From an uncultured Pedobacter sp. (GTDB lineage: Bacteria; Bacteroidota; Bacteroidia; Sphingobacteriales; Sphingobacteriaceae), in the NCBI RefSeq assembly GCF_913776295.1, contig NZ_CAJYOJ010000004.1, positions 36,997 through 100,996 of the forward strand: 64,000 nt of DNA, written 5' to 3'. The position numbers and the translations under genes were made by a program. Shown here piece after piece: positions 9,461-19,677 of this stretch; the first letter of the stretch is position 1, and every line of letters begins with the position of its first letter. Under the pieces are notes generated by a model, which was not told where the DNA came from, ran no database searches, and worked only from the letters and a program-made list of their open reading frames with translations.

Positions 9461-10822
9461 CTACCCCGATATCGCGTTGATAATATCATACTGCGTGATA
9501 ATCTCAATTTTACCCATTTCATCTTCCACTAAAACTGCCGAATTTTCTTTGTTAATTAAGGAAGAAATTTTATCAATAGAAGTATTCAGATCAACAAACG
9601 GGAAGGTAGCCGTCATAATTTCAGAGATCGGAGCTGACTTTAATCCCGGATTTTCCAATAAGGCACTTAAAATATCACTTTCGGCTACTTTACCCACAAT
9701 CATCCCCTGCTGTGTTACCGGGATTTGAGAGATATTCATTGATTTAATGGTATTAATGGCCTCAAGCACCGTTTTTTGAGCGTCAAGGGTTACAATCTCT
9801 GCGCTTTCTTTTTTAGACAAGATTGATTTTGCGGTTAGTTTTTCATCCTGTAAAAATCCACGTTCACGTAACCAATCTTCATTGTACATTTTACCCATGT
9901 AACGGCTGCCATGGTCGTGAAAAATAACCACCACTACATCTTCCGGCTTGAGTTTATCTTTTAACTGAATTAAGCCACCAATGGCAGCACCGGCAGAGTT
10001 ACCCACAAAAATACCCTCTTTACGTGCAATATCGCGGGTCATTAAAGCAGCATCTTTATCCGTCACTTTTTCAAATAAGTCAATCACATCAAAATTCACA
10101 TTTGCCGGCAGAAAATCTTCGCCAATACCTTCGGTGATATAAGGATAAATTTCATCCTTATCAAAAATACCCGTCTCCTTGTATTTTTTGAAAACCGAAC
10201 CATAGGTATCAATGCCCCAGACTTTAATGTCAGGATTTTTTTCTTTCAGATATTTCCCGGTTCCGGAAATGGTTCCACCTGTACCCACGCCTACCACCAG
10301 ATGCGTAATTTTACCTTCTGTCTGCGCCCATATTTCCGGGCCAGTTTGTTCATAATGCGCCTGAGAGTTGGCTAAATTATCATACTGATTGGGTTTCCAT
10401 GAATTTGGAACCTCGCGTTCTAAACGTGAAGAAACAGAATAATACGAACGGGGATCTTCAGGTTCAACGTTTGTAGGACAAACGATTACCTCAGCACCAA
10501 AAGCACGTAAAGCATCTACCTTCTCCTTCGATTGTTTATCCGTTGTGGTAAAAATACATTTATAACCTTTAATAATGGCGGCCATAGCAAGGCCCATACC
10601 GGTATTTCCGGATGTCCCTTCAATAATGGTTCCTCCCGGTTTTAGCTTACCACTTTTCTCCGCATCTTCGATCATTTTAACCGCCATACGGTCTTTAATG
10701 GAATTGCCGGGATTAGTAGTCTCTATTTTTGCCAGGATTGTTCCCGGAACTCCCTTTGTTATCGTATTTAATTTAACCAAAGGCGTATTGCCTATCGTTT
10801 CTAAAATATTATTGTACCACAT
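9461..10822 (-). CDS. PLP-dependent cysteine synthase/cystathionine beta-synthase with C-terminal CBS domains
   Basis: 'ILETIGNTPLVKLN', 'NPGNSIKDRMAVKMIEDAEKSG', 'EGTSGNTGMGLAM', 'GVGTGGTISGTGKYLKEKNP', followed by a CBS pair. Start MWYNNIL at 10822 preferred. Confidence 0.9.
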   Translation of the reverse strand: MWYNNILETIGNTPLVKLNTITKGVPGTILAKIETTNPGNSIKDRMAVKMIEDAEKSGKLKPGGTIIEGTSGNTGMGLAMAAIIKGYKCIFTTTDKQSKEKVDALRAFGAEVIVCPTNVEPEDPRSYYSVSSRLEREVPNSWKPNQYDNLANSQAHYEQTGPEIWAQTEGKITHLVVGVGTGGTISGTGKYLKEKNPDIKVWGIDTYGSVFKKYKETGIFDKDEIYPYITEGIGEDFLPANVNFDVIDLFEKVTDKDAALMTRDIARKEGIFVGNSAGAAIGGLIQLKDKLKPEDVVVVIFHDHGSRYMGKMYNEDWLRERGFLQDEKLTAKSILSKKESAEIVTLDAQKTVLEAINTIKSMNISQIPVTQQGMIVGKVAESDILSALLENPGLKSAPISEIMTATFPFVDLNTSIDKISSLINKENSAVLVEDEMGKIEIITQYDIINAISG

Positions 10823-11043
10823 GTTTACAAAATTAAGCAAAGGCATTAACTATTTTACAAACTATATTTTATTTAAAACATAATTTTAAAAAGTAAAAAA
10901 TAAAAGAATTTAATTCTATAATCTATAATTATGATAGGCATTATAGATTGATTATTGGGTAAAATACCATTTCGGTTACAGGTACTTTGCCTATGTTAAG
11001 TATACCAAATTAAAATCTAGTTACGCATTGTTTCGTTTGAGAT

Positions 11044-12141
11044 TTAAGCCAATTTATAAATTTTCCCCGGCAAAGACACAATTATGCCCTGCATCTCTAA
11101 GGTCAGAATCACAATGGCGAGTTTACTTTGCTGAATATTCAAATGATGGGAAAGCTCATCTATTGAAAGCTGACCATTTTGTAAAGCATCAATAACCCGT
11201 TGTTCATTAGGGGTAAGACTTAATTGTAAGGTAGTTTGTTGCGTATTGTGTTTAATCTTTATTTCATCATCCCAGCCCAGATAATAAATCAGGTCGTTAA
11301 CATTGGTGATCAATCCCGCTCTGTTGGTTTTGATCAGGAAATTACATCCTTCCGAAAAAACGTCATTTGTTCGGCCAGGAAAAGCATATACATCTTTATT
11401 ATAGGAATTTGCGATTTCTGCGGTAATTAAGGCACCTCCTTTTATTGATGCTTCAACTACAATTGTAGCATCTGCAATACCTGCAATAATGCGGTTTCTT
11501 TGCGGAAAATTGGGCCGGTCGGGATTGGTAAGGATGGGAAATTCGGTAAGCAGCCCCCCGTTCAAAACCATTTTCTGTGCAACCGTTTTATGGATTTTTG
11601 GATACATCCGGTCTAAGCCATGGCCAAGTACGCCAACGGTAGCGATCTGATTGGCCAGACATTCTTTGTGAGTGGTTACATCAATGCCATATGCGAGTCC
11701 GCTAACAATTAAAACATGGTATGGTGCTAAAACTTCGCACAACTCTTTGCAAAGATTTTTACCATAATTTGTTGCATTACGGGTTCCAACAACGCTGATG
11801 ATACGAGGCTGGTTAAAATCAACGGTACCTTTTGCATAAAGCAATATGGGTGAATCGATACAATTCTTTAACCTTTTAGGATATTTTTCGTCTGAAAAAA
11901 ACAATACCTCTATCCCATGTTTTTCCACAAAATCCAATTCCTGCCTGGCCCTGGTCAGCGCATCGGTACCGCGAATAGCTTCAATTGTTTTTTCTCCAAC
12001 GCCCGGAATCTGCAGGAGCTGCTTTTTGCTTGCCGAAAATATATTTTCGGCACTTCCGCAGTAGGCCAGCAGGTTTTTGGCCGTTACCGGACCAATGGAT
12101 TTAATAAAAGTTAAGGCAATTTTATGTAGCGTGCTCATCAT
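11044..12141 (-). CDS. dprA: DNA-processing protein DprA
   Basis: 'VVGTRNATNYG', 'IVSGLAYGIDVTTHKECL', 'GLLTEFP', 'RNRIIAGIADATIVVEASIKGGALITAEIANSYNKDVYAFPG'; C-terminal winged helix. Confidence 0.93.
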   Translation of the reverse strand: MMSTLHKIALTFIKSIGPVTAKNLLAYCGSAENIFSASKKQLLQIPGVGEKTIEAIRGTDALTRARQELDFVEKHGIEVLFFSDEKYPKRLKNCIDSPILLYAKGTVDFNQPRIISVVGTRNATNYGKNLCKELCEVLAPYHVLIVSGLAYGIDVTTHKECLANQIATVGVLGHGLDRMYPKIHKTVAQKMVLNGGLLTEFPILTNPDRPNFPQRNRIIAGIADATIVVEASIKGGALITAEIANSYNKDVYAFPGRTNDVFSEGCNFLIKTNRAGLITNVNDLIYYLGWDDEIKIKHNTQQTTLQLSLTPNEQRVIDALQNGQLSIDELSHHLNIQQSKLAIVILTLEMQGIIVSLPGKIYKLA

Positions 12142-12189
12142 CTAATAAGGTTAAATAAATTCGGGATGATTTATTTCCTTAAGGCAAGC

Positions 12190-12456
12190 TTAAAAATCGA
12201 TATCAATTAAACTTTTTAATGGAATATGAATATTGTTTTTTAGCTGAATATATTTCTCTGTTACCGCCCAAACGGTAGTATCAACACGTTTCGGGCCGAT
12301 GGTGGTATTAAAAGTAATGACGGCTTTTGATTTAAATTCATTACCTAATCTTTGTGCTTCATCAAGTTTGGTTTGCAGTTCCTGAGAATGATCTTCCTTC
12401 GCGTTGATAATATTTAAATAACTGATGTGTTCCTTTTCTACAATTTCTATCGGCAT
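12190..12456 (-). CDS. Hypothetical 88-aa protein
   Basis: Compact ORF between terminator 12548-12584 and dprA. Confidence 0.55.
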   Translation of the reverse strand: MPIEIVEKEHISYLNIINAKEDHSQELQTKLDEAQRLGNEFKSKAVITFNTTIGPKRVDTTVWAVTEKYIQLKNNIHIPLKSLIDIDF

Positions 12457-12547
12457 GGCTCTCTTTAACGATTAATGTTAAACAAGCTTATCAAATTTTT
12501 ATAAAAAAAGCAATACCTATTTACTCAAAAATTGTAATTAATATATA

Positions 12548-12584
12548 AAAAGGGCCGGTTTTAAAATACAAAACCGGCCCTTTT
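12548..12584. terminator. Terminator with perfect 15-bp stem
   Basis: AAAAGGGCCGGTTTT-aaatac(a)-AAAACCGGCCCTTTT. Confidence 0.85.
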
Positions 12585-12603
12585 AGTACAAAATATGCGT
12601 CAG

Positions 12604-14091
12604 TTATTTAAACTTCAGTTTTCTGGTTTCAACCATTCCTTTGAACTCGTGATCGAGTTTTTCGTTAGCTGTATCTGTCTGTTGTCTACCGATGCCGGAA
12701 GTACTGCTAATGAGGTTATCTTTAGCCAGTGCAGAGAAATTATTATTTGCAGAATAGTACAGCGCCTGAGCCAGCATTTTTTCTGATGGGTCACCAAAAT
12801 CCCTGGTCAGGTCATCTGAAACATCTTTGTCAACGGTCATGCCCGCAAAATAATCGCCCTGATCTAACTGATTTTTAGTTTGGAACTGCGGAATGTACAA
12901 ATCATTTTTATCAATTCGGATCGAAAAGAAACCTACGGGTTTGCCATAAGTGGTTTTACCGATTAACTTCACATCTAATACCGGTTTTAAATTATTGATT
13001 AATAATTCGCTGGCAGAAGCGGTGCCACTGGTAACCAGGAAATAGACGCGTGTTAACCCATTTAAAGATCCACGTTTGGCAAAAACTTCCTGATTGCCCG
13101 CTGCTATGGTAGGCTTATAGGAATAATCGAAATAGGAATAAAGCCTGGTTACACCATCATTCCCCTTAGCGTAAAATTTCTGGTTCTGTAAGATAGTTGC
13201 ATTACCATCCTGCATGGTTTTGGTCCAGTAAGTCGTGTACATCACTTTACCATTTTGCGCAGGGGGTGCAATTAAGTTGGTAAACAATTCGGAAGTAGCC
13301 ACAGAGCCGCCACCGTTATACCTTAAATCTACCACCAGCTCGGTAACGCCATCTGTAGTAAATTTCGAAAAAGCAGCATCTAAAGCAGCAGTAGCATTGG
13401 TGGTAAAACTGTTAAATACAATATAGCCTACTTTTTTTGCGCCAACTGTATAAGTATTCGTAAATAAAACAGGGTTGATGTTGTAGCTGGCGCGGTTAAT
13501 AACGATATCCTGTGTGCCGCCACCGGGTTTTACAAAGGTTAGTGAAATTGAAGGGTTATCGCCAAATATAGAAGCATTTAAGTTGGCAATATCGGCACTT
13601 GATCTTGAAGTACCACCTCCATTAACTTTAGTAAGCTGATAACCACGCTTTAGACCTTTTAAATCAGCAGGAGATCCTGGATAAACATATTTAACCCGCA
13701 AAAGGTCAGATCCATCGAAATTAGCAGAAAAACCATAATCTTCACCTGCCCCACTAAGCTGACTGGCTACCGATCCGTCATCAATAAAAGAATATTTATC
13801 TTTTCCGCCAGTACTCGGCAAAGCTTTAATTGCTGCAATAACTGCATTGTTTGAGCTATATTTCCTTGGATTAAAGGTATCGTAACCTGGCATGCCCACG
13901 TTCCAATAATATGTTTGCTGTGCATAAAGATAAATCGAATCTTTGGTTAATTCATCCCTTGTTCCTGATGCACCTTGCGGCACACTTTCTTTATCAGGAG
14001 TGTTACTCGATTTTTTACATGATGCGGTAAACCCAAGCACAATAATCAAAGCACAGAAAAATGTGTTCTGTGAAATAAATTTTTTAAGCAT
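12604..14091 (-). CDS. S41 family C-terminal processing peptidase-like lipoprotein with PDZ domain
   Basis: Lipobox 'LGFTASCKKS', PDZ 'PGSPADLKGLKRGYQLTKVNG', S41 'ELVVDLRYNGGGSVATSELFTNL' and 'VTSGTASASELLINNLKP'. Confidence 0.87.
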   Translation of the reverse strand: MLKKFISQNTFFCALIIVLGFTASCKKSSNTPDKESVPQGASGTRDELTKDSIYLYAQQTYYWNVGMPGYDTFNPRKYSSNNAVIAAIKALPSTGGKDKYSFIDDGSVASQLSGAGEDYGFSANFDGSDLLRVKYVYPGSPADLKGLKRGYQLTKVNGGGTSRSSADIANLNASIFGDNPSISLTFVKPGGGTQDIVINRASYNINPVLFTNTYTVGAKKVGYIVFNSFTTNATAALDAAFSKFTTDGVTELVVDLRYNGGGSVATSELFTNLIAPPAQNGKVMYTTYWTKTMQDGNATILQNQKFYAKGNDGVTRLYSYFDYSYKPTIAAGNQEVFAKRGSLNGLTRVYFLVTSGTASASELLINNLKPVLDVKLIGKTTYGKPVGFFSIRIDKNDLYIPQFQTKNQLDQGDYFAGMTVDKDVSDDLTRDFGDPSEKMLAQALYYSANNNFSALAKDNLISSTSGIGRQQTDTANEKLDHEFKGMVETRKLKFK

Positions 14092-14093
14092 AC

Positions 14094-14702
14094 TTATTTG
14101 TAAATTTCTAATGATACAATATACTGCAAATTAATTGATTTGGATTGTTGCTCATCAAATTTATTTGCACCAACAACTAACGCCTGGTTCACCAATAAAT
14201 TGTTGTCATTTAATATGTTCTGAAAAATTTCTGCTTTAGGCTGTCCCAGCTCATCAACAAAGTACACGGTAAGATACTGCTCCAGTCCATTCCATTCGGT
14301 TTGCTTAATTTTATTAAGCTGTTGCTCAGGATTACCCGCCGTTACAATAATGATTTTTTTCCGGTCTACCACGAGGTTCTGCATAAATCCGAGCATGTTT
14401 TTATAAAGCAATAGCTTTAAAGGCAAACGGGCATTTTGGTGCAGCAAATTGAAATTGTACTCATATTTATGATCAATGCCAAACTGCGTCGCAGTTTTTT
14501 CAAAAAGCCTATCAGCACCACTCACCTCATATTCGCTACGCATAAACTCCAGAATGGGTTGCGCATTTTTTTGCTCGGTATACTCTATAAATTGGGCAAA
14601 CAGATAATAAACCTGCAGTAAATAATCTTTCTCCGGAAATAGCACATCATCCAGCTCAAAAATTACCAGCTGCTTATCTTTAGCATATAGGCTTGCTTCC
14701 AT
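14094..14702 (-). CDS. HAD superfamily-like protein with altered motif I
   Basis: 'LVIFELDDVLFPEKDYLLQVY' in place of canonical 'hhFDLDDTLFxE'; later 'KIIIVTAGNPEQQLNKI'. Confidence 0.65.
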   Translation of the reverse strand: MEASLYAKDKQLVIFELDDVLFPEKDYLLQVYYLFAQFIEYTEQKNAQPILEFMRSEYEVSGADRLFEKTATQFGIDHKYEYNFNLLHQNARLPLKLLLYKNMLGFMQNLVVDRKKIIIVTAGNPEQQLNKIKQTEWNGLEQYLTVYFVDELGQPKAEIFQNILNDNNLLVNQALVVGANKFDEQQSKSINLQYIVSLEIYK

Positions 14703-14703
14703 A

Positions 14704-15183
14704 TTAAATTATAAAAAGTTTTAGTTCATCATCGGCGATATTATACCCAAACACACCATTCAATTTTTCATCAGTTCTGACAAAAATTTCTTCCCCGCTG
14801 GCAAAAATGCATTCGCCTGACACAAAAACAGCAAAATTTTGATATGCAGTTGCTCCATTGGCCAGATAGCCGGCTATTAAACTCGCATCAGGCAATAAAA
14901 CCTGAATGCCATATTCGCCAAAAAGTACAGCCGATTTAGCGATTGGTTCCACTTCAAATTGGTGGAGCGGGATAATGGAATCAATCCCCTCTGTTATGCA
15001 AAAATTTAATAGAATATGGGCGATGCTTTCTTTGTTGAGCTGTCCCAGCGATGAAAAAGCATAGTTTTCGGTAACCATTCCCGGAACATCCCCGTAATCA
15101 GCCAATAAAACAAAATGAGTAGGAAAAGCTTTCATCAGCTTTAATGCTTTTGCATGATTGCCACCTGTAATGAGTATTTTCAA
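14704..15183 (-). CDS. Stand-alone pre-ATP-grasp-like domain protein
   Basis: 'MKILITGGNHAKALKLMKAF' N-terminus and 'GIDSIIPLHQFEVEPIAKSAVLFGEYGIQVLLPD' recall the pre-ATP-grasp domain; the ORF ends before any ATP-grasp domain. Confidence 0.5.
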   Translation of the reverse strand: MKILITGGNHAKALKLMKAFPTHFVLLADYGDVPGMVTENYAFSSLGQLNKESIAHILLNFCITEGIDSIIPLHQFEVEPIAKSAVLFGEYGIQVLLPDASLIAGYLANGATAYQNFAVFVSGECIFASGEEIFVRTDEKLNGVFGYNIADDELKLFII

Positions 15184-15259
15184 AATTTAATGATTGAATG
15201 AATAAATAGTGAATGATTAAATGGATTTTCTATTTCTTAAAATCCACAGCCCTTTAATC

Positions 15260-15910
15260 TTAAACGATCAACCCGTCTTTCATCATTACCACCCTGTCAC
15301 TGGTTTTGGCCAGGTGTTCATTGTGCGTAACAATTACAAAAGTCTGGTGGAAATTATCGCGCAAACTCACAAATAATTGATGCAAGCCCGCGGCATTTTC
15401 GGAGTCTAAATTCCCCGAAGGCTCATCAGCCAATATAATGGAAGGATTATTGATCAACGCCCTTGCTATGGACACGCGTTGCTGTTCACCGCCCGACAAT
15501 TGGTTGGGTTTATGCTGTGCCCTATCTTTAAGTCCGAAAAGATCTAAAAGTTCAAGCGCTCTTGTTTCAGCCTGTTTTTTGCTGGTCTTGGCGATAAACG
15601 CAGGGATACAGATATTTTCGATGGCACTAAACTCTGGCAGTAAATGATGGAACTGAAACACAAAACCAATATTCTGATTTCGGAAATTACTCAACAGATC
15701 GCCATTCAGTTTATTGATAACCGTACCTTTTAATTCTACAGATCCTGCATCAGGCTTATCCAACGTACCTAAAATATGCAATAACGTACTTTTCCCGGCA
15801 CCAGATGGTCCAATGATACTCACGATCTCCCCTTTCTGTACTTCAAAATTTACTCCTTTTAAAATGTGTAGATTTCCGTACGATTTTCTGATTCCAGTGG
15901 CTTTTAGCAT
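15260..15910 (-). CDS. ABC transporter ATP-binding protein (LolD/MacB-type)
   Basis: Walker A '[12 protein letters not shown]', '[15 protein letters not shown]', Walker B '[12 protein letters not shown]'. Confidence 0.92.
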   Translation of the reverse strand: MLKATGIRKSYGNLHILKGVNFEVQKGEIVSIIGPSGAGKSTLLHILGTLDKPDAGSVELKGTVINKLNGDLLSNFRNQNIGFVFQFHHLLPEFSAIENICIPAFIAKTSKKQAETRALELLDLFGLKDRAQHKPNQLSGGEQQRVSIARALINNPSIILADEPSGNLDSENAAGLHQLFVSLRDNFHQTFVIVTHNEHLAKTSDRVVMMKDGLIV

Positions 15911-16244
15911 GGTTCAAATTTAGTAAAATGGTTGGTTAGTTCAATAGTTTATTGGCCAATGGTTTATTGGTTCATAGTTGATGATTTATTAGTTCATATT
16001 TACTTTTTCCAATAGTTTAATCGTTTAATGACTCATGAATAATCGCCTAATAGCTGATTAGCTTACGCTTTAACTGACAATAGTTTATTGCTTATTGCAC
16101 ATTGATTATTAGACAATTATTAATAAATGTATCTCTTGAATATTCAGACTATCAACCATGAACGATGTGACCATTAACCAACTACTAACCTACCATTAAC
16201 CAACAAAATTGAAAAAAGATTTGGAGGAGTAAATTTTATATTTA

Positions 16245-16261
16245 ACTTTGAAAAACAAAGT
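16245..16261. promoter_or_regulatory. Candidate operator dyad ACTTTG-N5-CAAAGT overlapping a TAACTTTG -7-like element
   Basis: ACTTTGAAAAACAAAGT, 10 bp before ATG 16271; related dyad at 17226-17242. Confidence 0.6.
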
Positions 16262-16270
16262 ACTTTTAAA

Positions 16271-16906
16271 ATGAACACTCCAGAAGAACAGTTAAACACC
16301 TTAAAAGATATCAGAAATATGATGGATAGATCATCCAGATTTATTTCTTTGAGTGGTTTGTCGGGTATTTTTGCGGGTGCTACAGCCTTGGCAGGTGCTT
16401 ACTTTGCAAACAACGAAATCAACAAATTCATCCAGAAAAGAGGTTATGGCTATGGAGTAGGCGGAGAATTGGACCTGGAATTTAACCTGATCAAACTCGG
16501 GATTTTTGTATTGGTAATTGCTTTAGCCGGGGGTGTTTTATTTACGTATAGAAAAAGTCAGAAAAATAAGCTTCCCATCTGGGATAAAACCTCTAAATCA
16601 CTTTTGATCAACCTATTTATTCCTTTGTTTGCCGGAGGACTATTTATTATCGCCTTATTGATCAACCATCCGAACACCTATAGTATCATCGCGCCAAGCT
16701 GCCTGATTTTTTATGGGCTGGCACTGATTAACGCCAGTAAATTTACCTATAGTGATATCCGCTATTTAGGCTTTTGCGAGGTGATATTGGGCTTGGTCTG
16801 TATGTTTTATGTGGGATATGGATTAATTTTCTGGGCTTTAGGCTTCGGTGTACTACACATTGTTTATGGTCTTTTGATGTATTTTAAATATGAGAAAGGT
16901 CAGTAA
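16271..16906 (+). CDS. Hypothetical multi-TM membrane protein
   Basis: Several hydrophobic segments; stop precedes the wHTH start by 2 nt, so likely co-transcribed. Confidence 0.7.
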   Translation: MNTPEEQLNTLKDIRNMMDRSSRFISLSGLSGIFAGATALAGAYFANNEINKFIQKRGYGYGVGGELDLEFNLIKLGIFVLVIALAGGVLFTYRKSQKNKLPIWDKTSKSLLINLFIPLFAGGLFIIALLINHPNTYSIIAPSCLIFYGLALINASKFTYSDIRYLGFCEVILGLVCMFYVGYGLIFWALGFGVLHIVYGLLMYFKYEKGQ

Positions 16907-16908
16907 GG

Positions 16909-17205
16909 ATGAAAAACCCGATAGCAGATTTAAATAAAATATTCGATAGCCGGATCAGGCTGGGCGTGATGTCTATGCTGGTGGTGAACAAAGAAATTGG
17001 CTTTAACGACTTAAAACAAATGCTCGAGTTGACGGACGGCAATTTGGCTTCACATCTAAACACCTTAGAACAGGCCGAATTTATCAAGGTACATAAGGGC
17101 TTTATTGGTCGTAAAACCAATACTACCTACTCCATTACCGATTTGGGAAGGCAGGCATTTAAAGCACACTTAGATGCACTTGAAAAAATGATCAGGAAGC
17201 TATAA
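16909..17205 (+). CDS. Winged-helix transcriptional regulator
   Basis: 'FDSRIRLGVMSMLVVNKEIGFNDLKQMLELTDGNLASHLNTLEQAEFIKVHKGFIGRKTNTTYSITDLGRQAFKAHLDAL'. Confidence 0.85.
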   Translation: MKNPIADLNKIFDSRIRLGVMSMLVVNKEIGFNDLKQMLELTDGNLASHLNTLEQAEFIKVHKGFIGRKTNTTYSITDLGRQAFKAHLDALEKMIRKL

Positions 17206-17225
17206 GCTATTTTTTTTAAGCATTT

Positions 17226-17242
17226 ACTTTGAAATACAAAGC
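17226..17242. promoter_or_regulatory. Candidate operator dyad ACTTTG-N5-CAAAGC
   Basis: ACTTTGAAATACAAAGC followed by ACTTTTAAAA, matching the arrangement at 16245-16270. Confidence 0.55.
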
Positions 17243-17261
17243 ACTTTTAAAAAACATAAAG

Positions 17262-17567
17262 ATGGAAGATATACGAGAACCTCAAATGAATTACGTAGGC
17301 AAAAGACTCGCTTACTATTCTGCGCTCATGGGAACATTGATATTCATAACCTACCTGATATCAGGATCTTTTCTCCTATTAGTCACCGGAGCTGTTTTTA
17401 CGCTAAGTGCAGCACTTATAAATATTACGGTAGTGGCGTTAATCGTAATAGAATTTATCAATTACCGAAATCATTGGAAAAATTCCCTGACCACAATCGT
17501 CTGCATGCTCTTGAACATCCCGTTAGCCGCTAGCTACATGCTTATATTAACTTATTTCCATTCTTAA
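17262..17567 (+). CDS. Hypothetical small membrane protein
   Basis: ATG at 17262 (MEDIREPQMNYVGKRL); two to three hydrophobic segments. Confidence 0.6.
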   Translation: MEDIREPQMNYVGKRLAYYSALMGTLIFITYLISGSFLLLVTGAVFTLSAALINITVVALIVIEFINYRNHWKNSLTTIVCMLLNIPLAASYMLILTYFHS

Positions 17568-17579
17568 ATCTTAAATTAA

Positions 17580-19139
17580 ATGAAAAATAAATCGAACCTC
17601 TTACTATTATCGGTCCTACTGGGCGGCCTCTTGTTTACTTTTCTTTTTTGGGAAGAAAGACTCGCGTTTAATCTCCTTATTTACAGTATCTATTTGCTGG
17701 CCATCACCTTTATTAATCCGGATGTGATTAAAAGTACCAAACTAAAAATTTACGGCCTGGCACACCTGCTGGCAGCGGTTCTGGTGGTGATTAACAATTC
17801 TGATTTAGCTTTGGTAACTTACTACATCAGCCTGCTCTTATTTATTGGTTTTGGTCATCAACAGCAAATCCGGACCATTTTTACTGCTTTTTTAGCAGCC
17901 ATTCTGCAGATTGTCACTGTGCCTTTTAATGCGATCAAACGATTAAGCCAGGTCAGTGTAGGCAAAGTGAGCCTTAACCCATTTTTTACCCTAATCAAAT
18001 ACATCTTTATACCAGTTATCATTGTAATCTTCTTTTCATGTCTTTATGCAGCCGCAAGTAACGTTTTTGCACATTATGCAGAAACCATCTTAACTAATAT
18101 TGGCGACTTCCTGGATCATTTGTTTCACTTCTTTTTTAAAGACCTGAGTTTTGAGCGCATCATGCATGTAGGCCTTGGACTGTTATTAACAGGAGGTTTA
18201 TTGCTCGCATTTTTGGATAAAAGTCTCGAAAAAGCGGAACTGAAATGCAAAGAACAATTGGTAAGGATGAGAAGACGTATCGGACAAAAAACGGTATGGT
18301 ACAACATCGCAGAAACATTTACCGGCAACCTGTTAACCCGGAAAATGGCTTTAAAAACGGAATATATTGTGGGCATTATTTCTTTTGCCGCACTTAATCT
18401 GTTGTTACTGATGTTAAACACCATCGATATCACAACACTTTGGTTTGGCTATGAACCTTCGGGCAATTTTTCTGAAGAACTGCACCAAGGTACAAATTCA
18501 TTGATCCTTAGCATTGTAATGGCCATGGCAGTAATACTCTATTATTTCAGGGGAAACTTAAATTTTTATCCCAAAAGTAAAACGTTGAGGGTATTGGCTT
18601 ACGCCTGGATGGTCCAGAATTTTATCCTGGTCATATCCGTATTTATTCGCGATGCTTACTATATCGAATTTCATGGTTTGACTCATAAAAGAATCGGCGT
18701 ATTGGTATTTGCCACCCTTTGCATCATTGGTTTGGCAACAGTTTATTTTAAAGTAGCCAAACAGAAAACCATCTTCTATCTTTTCAAAGTGAATGGAAAT
18801 ATCTGGTTTGCCCTGCTGTTGACATTTAGCTTTATTAACTGGGATGTTTTAATTGTGAAATACAACCTCAATCATGTTGACGCTATTGCTATTGATCCTT
18901 ATTATCTGACTTCCTTATCAGAAAAGACACTGCCTTTGTTAGATAAAAACCGGTCAAAAATACATCCTTCAGTCCACAACGATTCAGAAATCGCCAAGGT
19001 ATACCAGCCAGAAGCAGATTTAATGAGAAAACTGGATCAACGGATCGATTATTTTAAGGAAAGGTATGACCGAGAAAGTTGGTTATCATGGAATTTACAG
19101 GATTGGAATACAGCAGAATATTTTGGGCTTAAAAAATAA
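17580..19139 (+). CDS. DUF4173/DUF4153-like multi-TM protein
   Basis: Polytopic; 'YFRGNLNFYPKSKTLRVLAYAWMVQNFILVISVFIRDAYYIEFHGLTHKRIGV' resembles this family. Confidence 0.6.
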   Translation: MKNKSNLLLLSVLLGGLLFTFLFWEERLAFNLLIYSIYLLAITFINPDVIKSTKLKIYGLAHLLAAVLVVINNSDLALVTYYISLLLFIGFGHQQQIRTIFTAFLAAILQIVTVPFNAIKRLSQVSVGKVSLNPFFTLIKYIFIPVIIVIFFSCLYAAASNVFAHYAETILTNIGDFLDHLFHFFFKDLSFERIMHVGLGLLLTGGLLLAFLDKSLEKAELKCKEQLVRMRRRIGQKTVWYNIAETFTGNLLTRKMALKTEYIVGIISFAALNLLLLMLNTIDITTLWFGYEPSGNFSEELHQGTNSLILSIVMAMAVILYYFRGNLNFYPKSKTLRVLAYAWMVQNFILVISVFIRDAYYIEFHGLTHKRIGVLVFATLCIIGLATVYFKVAKQKTIFYLFKVNGNIWFALLLTFSFINWDVLIVKYNLNHVDAIAIDPYYLTSLSEKTLPLLDKNRSKIHPSVHNDSEIAKVYQPEADLMRKLDQRIDYFKERYDRESWLSWNLQDWNTAEYFGLKK

Positions 19140-19143
19140 GAAA

Positions 19144-19677
19144 ATGGAAAAGAATCGTAATCTGATGTATTATTTATTTGGCATCTTATTATTCGTGTGT
19201 TTTAAGTTAGCCTATATAACAATGGATGCTGAAAAGTTATCATTTATACTTAGTCCAACTGATTACTTCGTTTCAAAATCAACAAATTCCAATAGCAGAT
19301 GGATTGAGCATTTAGGTTATTATCATCAGGATCTTAATATTACAATAGAGAAATCGTGTTCAGGCTTCAATTTTTTCTCTCTAAGTTTTTTAATTACTTA
19401 TTGCCTATCCATTAGCTATTTGAAGCGTTTTAAATTAAAATGGATTACATTACCCGGTTCCCTGTTATTCAGCTGGATATTAACCATATTCGTTAATACT
19501 TCACGAATAAGCTCTTCCATTTTTATAGCTAACAGCATCAATATTCCAAAGCAGTATCAACCGCTTGTTCATCAAGCAGAAGGTACATTCATCTATCTAT
19601 TCTTTTTGATATTAACCTACAAATTAATTAATCATTTACTAAAAACATACGCTGTTCATTATGAAAAACCTGCTTAA
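19144..19677 (+). CDS. Exosortase, XrtK-like
   Basis: Polytopic with ordered exosortase residues: Cys in 'EKSCSGFNFFSLSFLITY', Arg in 'VNTSRISSSIF', His in 'HQAEGTFIYLFFL'. Start MEKNRN at 19144. Confidence 0.78.
   Translation: MEKNRNLMYYLFGILLFVCFKLAYITMDAEKLSFILSPTDYFVSKSTNSNSRWIEHLGYYHQDLNITIEKSCSGFNFFSLSFLITYCLSISYLKRFKLKWITLPGSLLFSWILTIFVNTSRISSSIFIANSINIPKQYQPLVHQAEGTFIYLFFLILTYKLINHLLKTYAVHYEKPA

Noticed and set aside
19661-19677. 17-nt overlap between exosortase and sorting-domain genes as possible frameshift fusion
   Set aside because: Both proteins have complete, sensible termini; short overlaps are normal in operons and suggest translational coupling.
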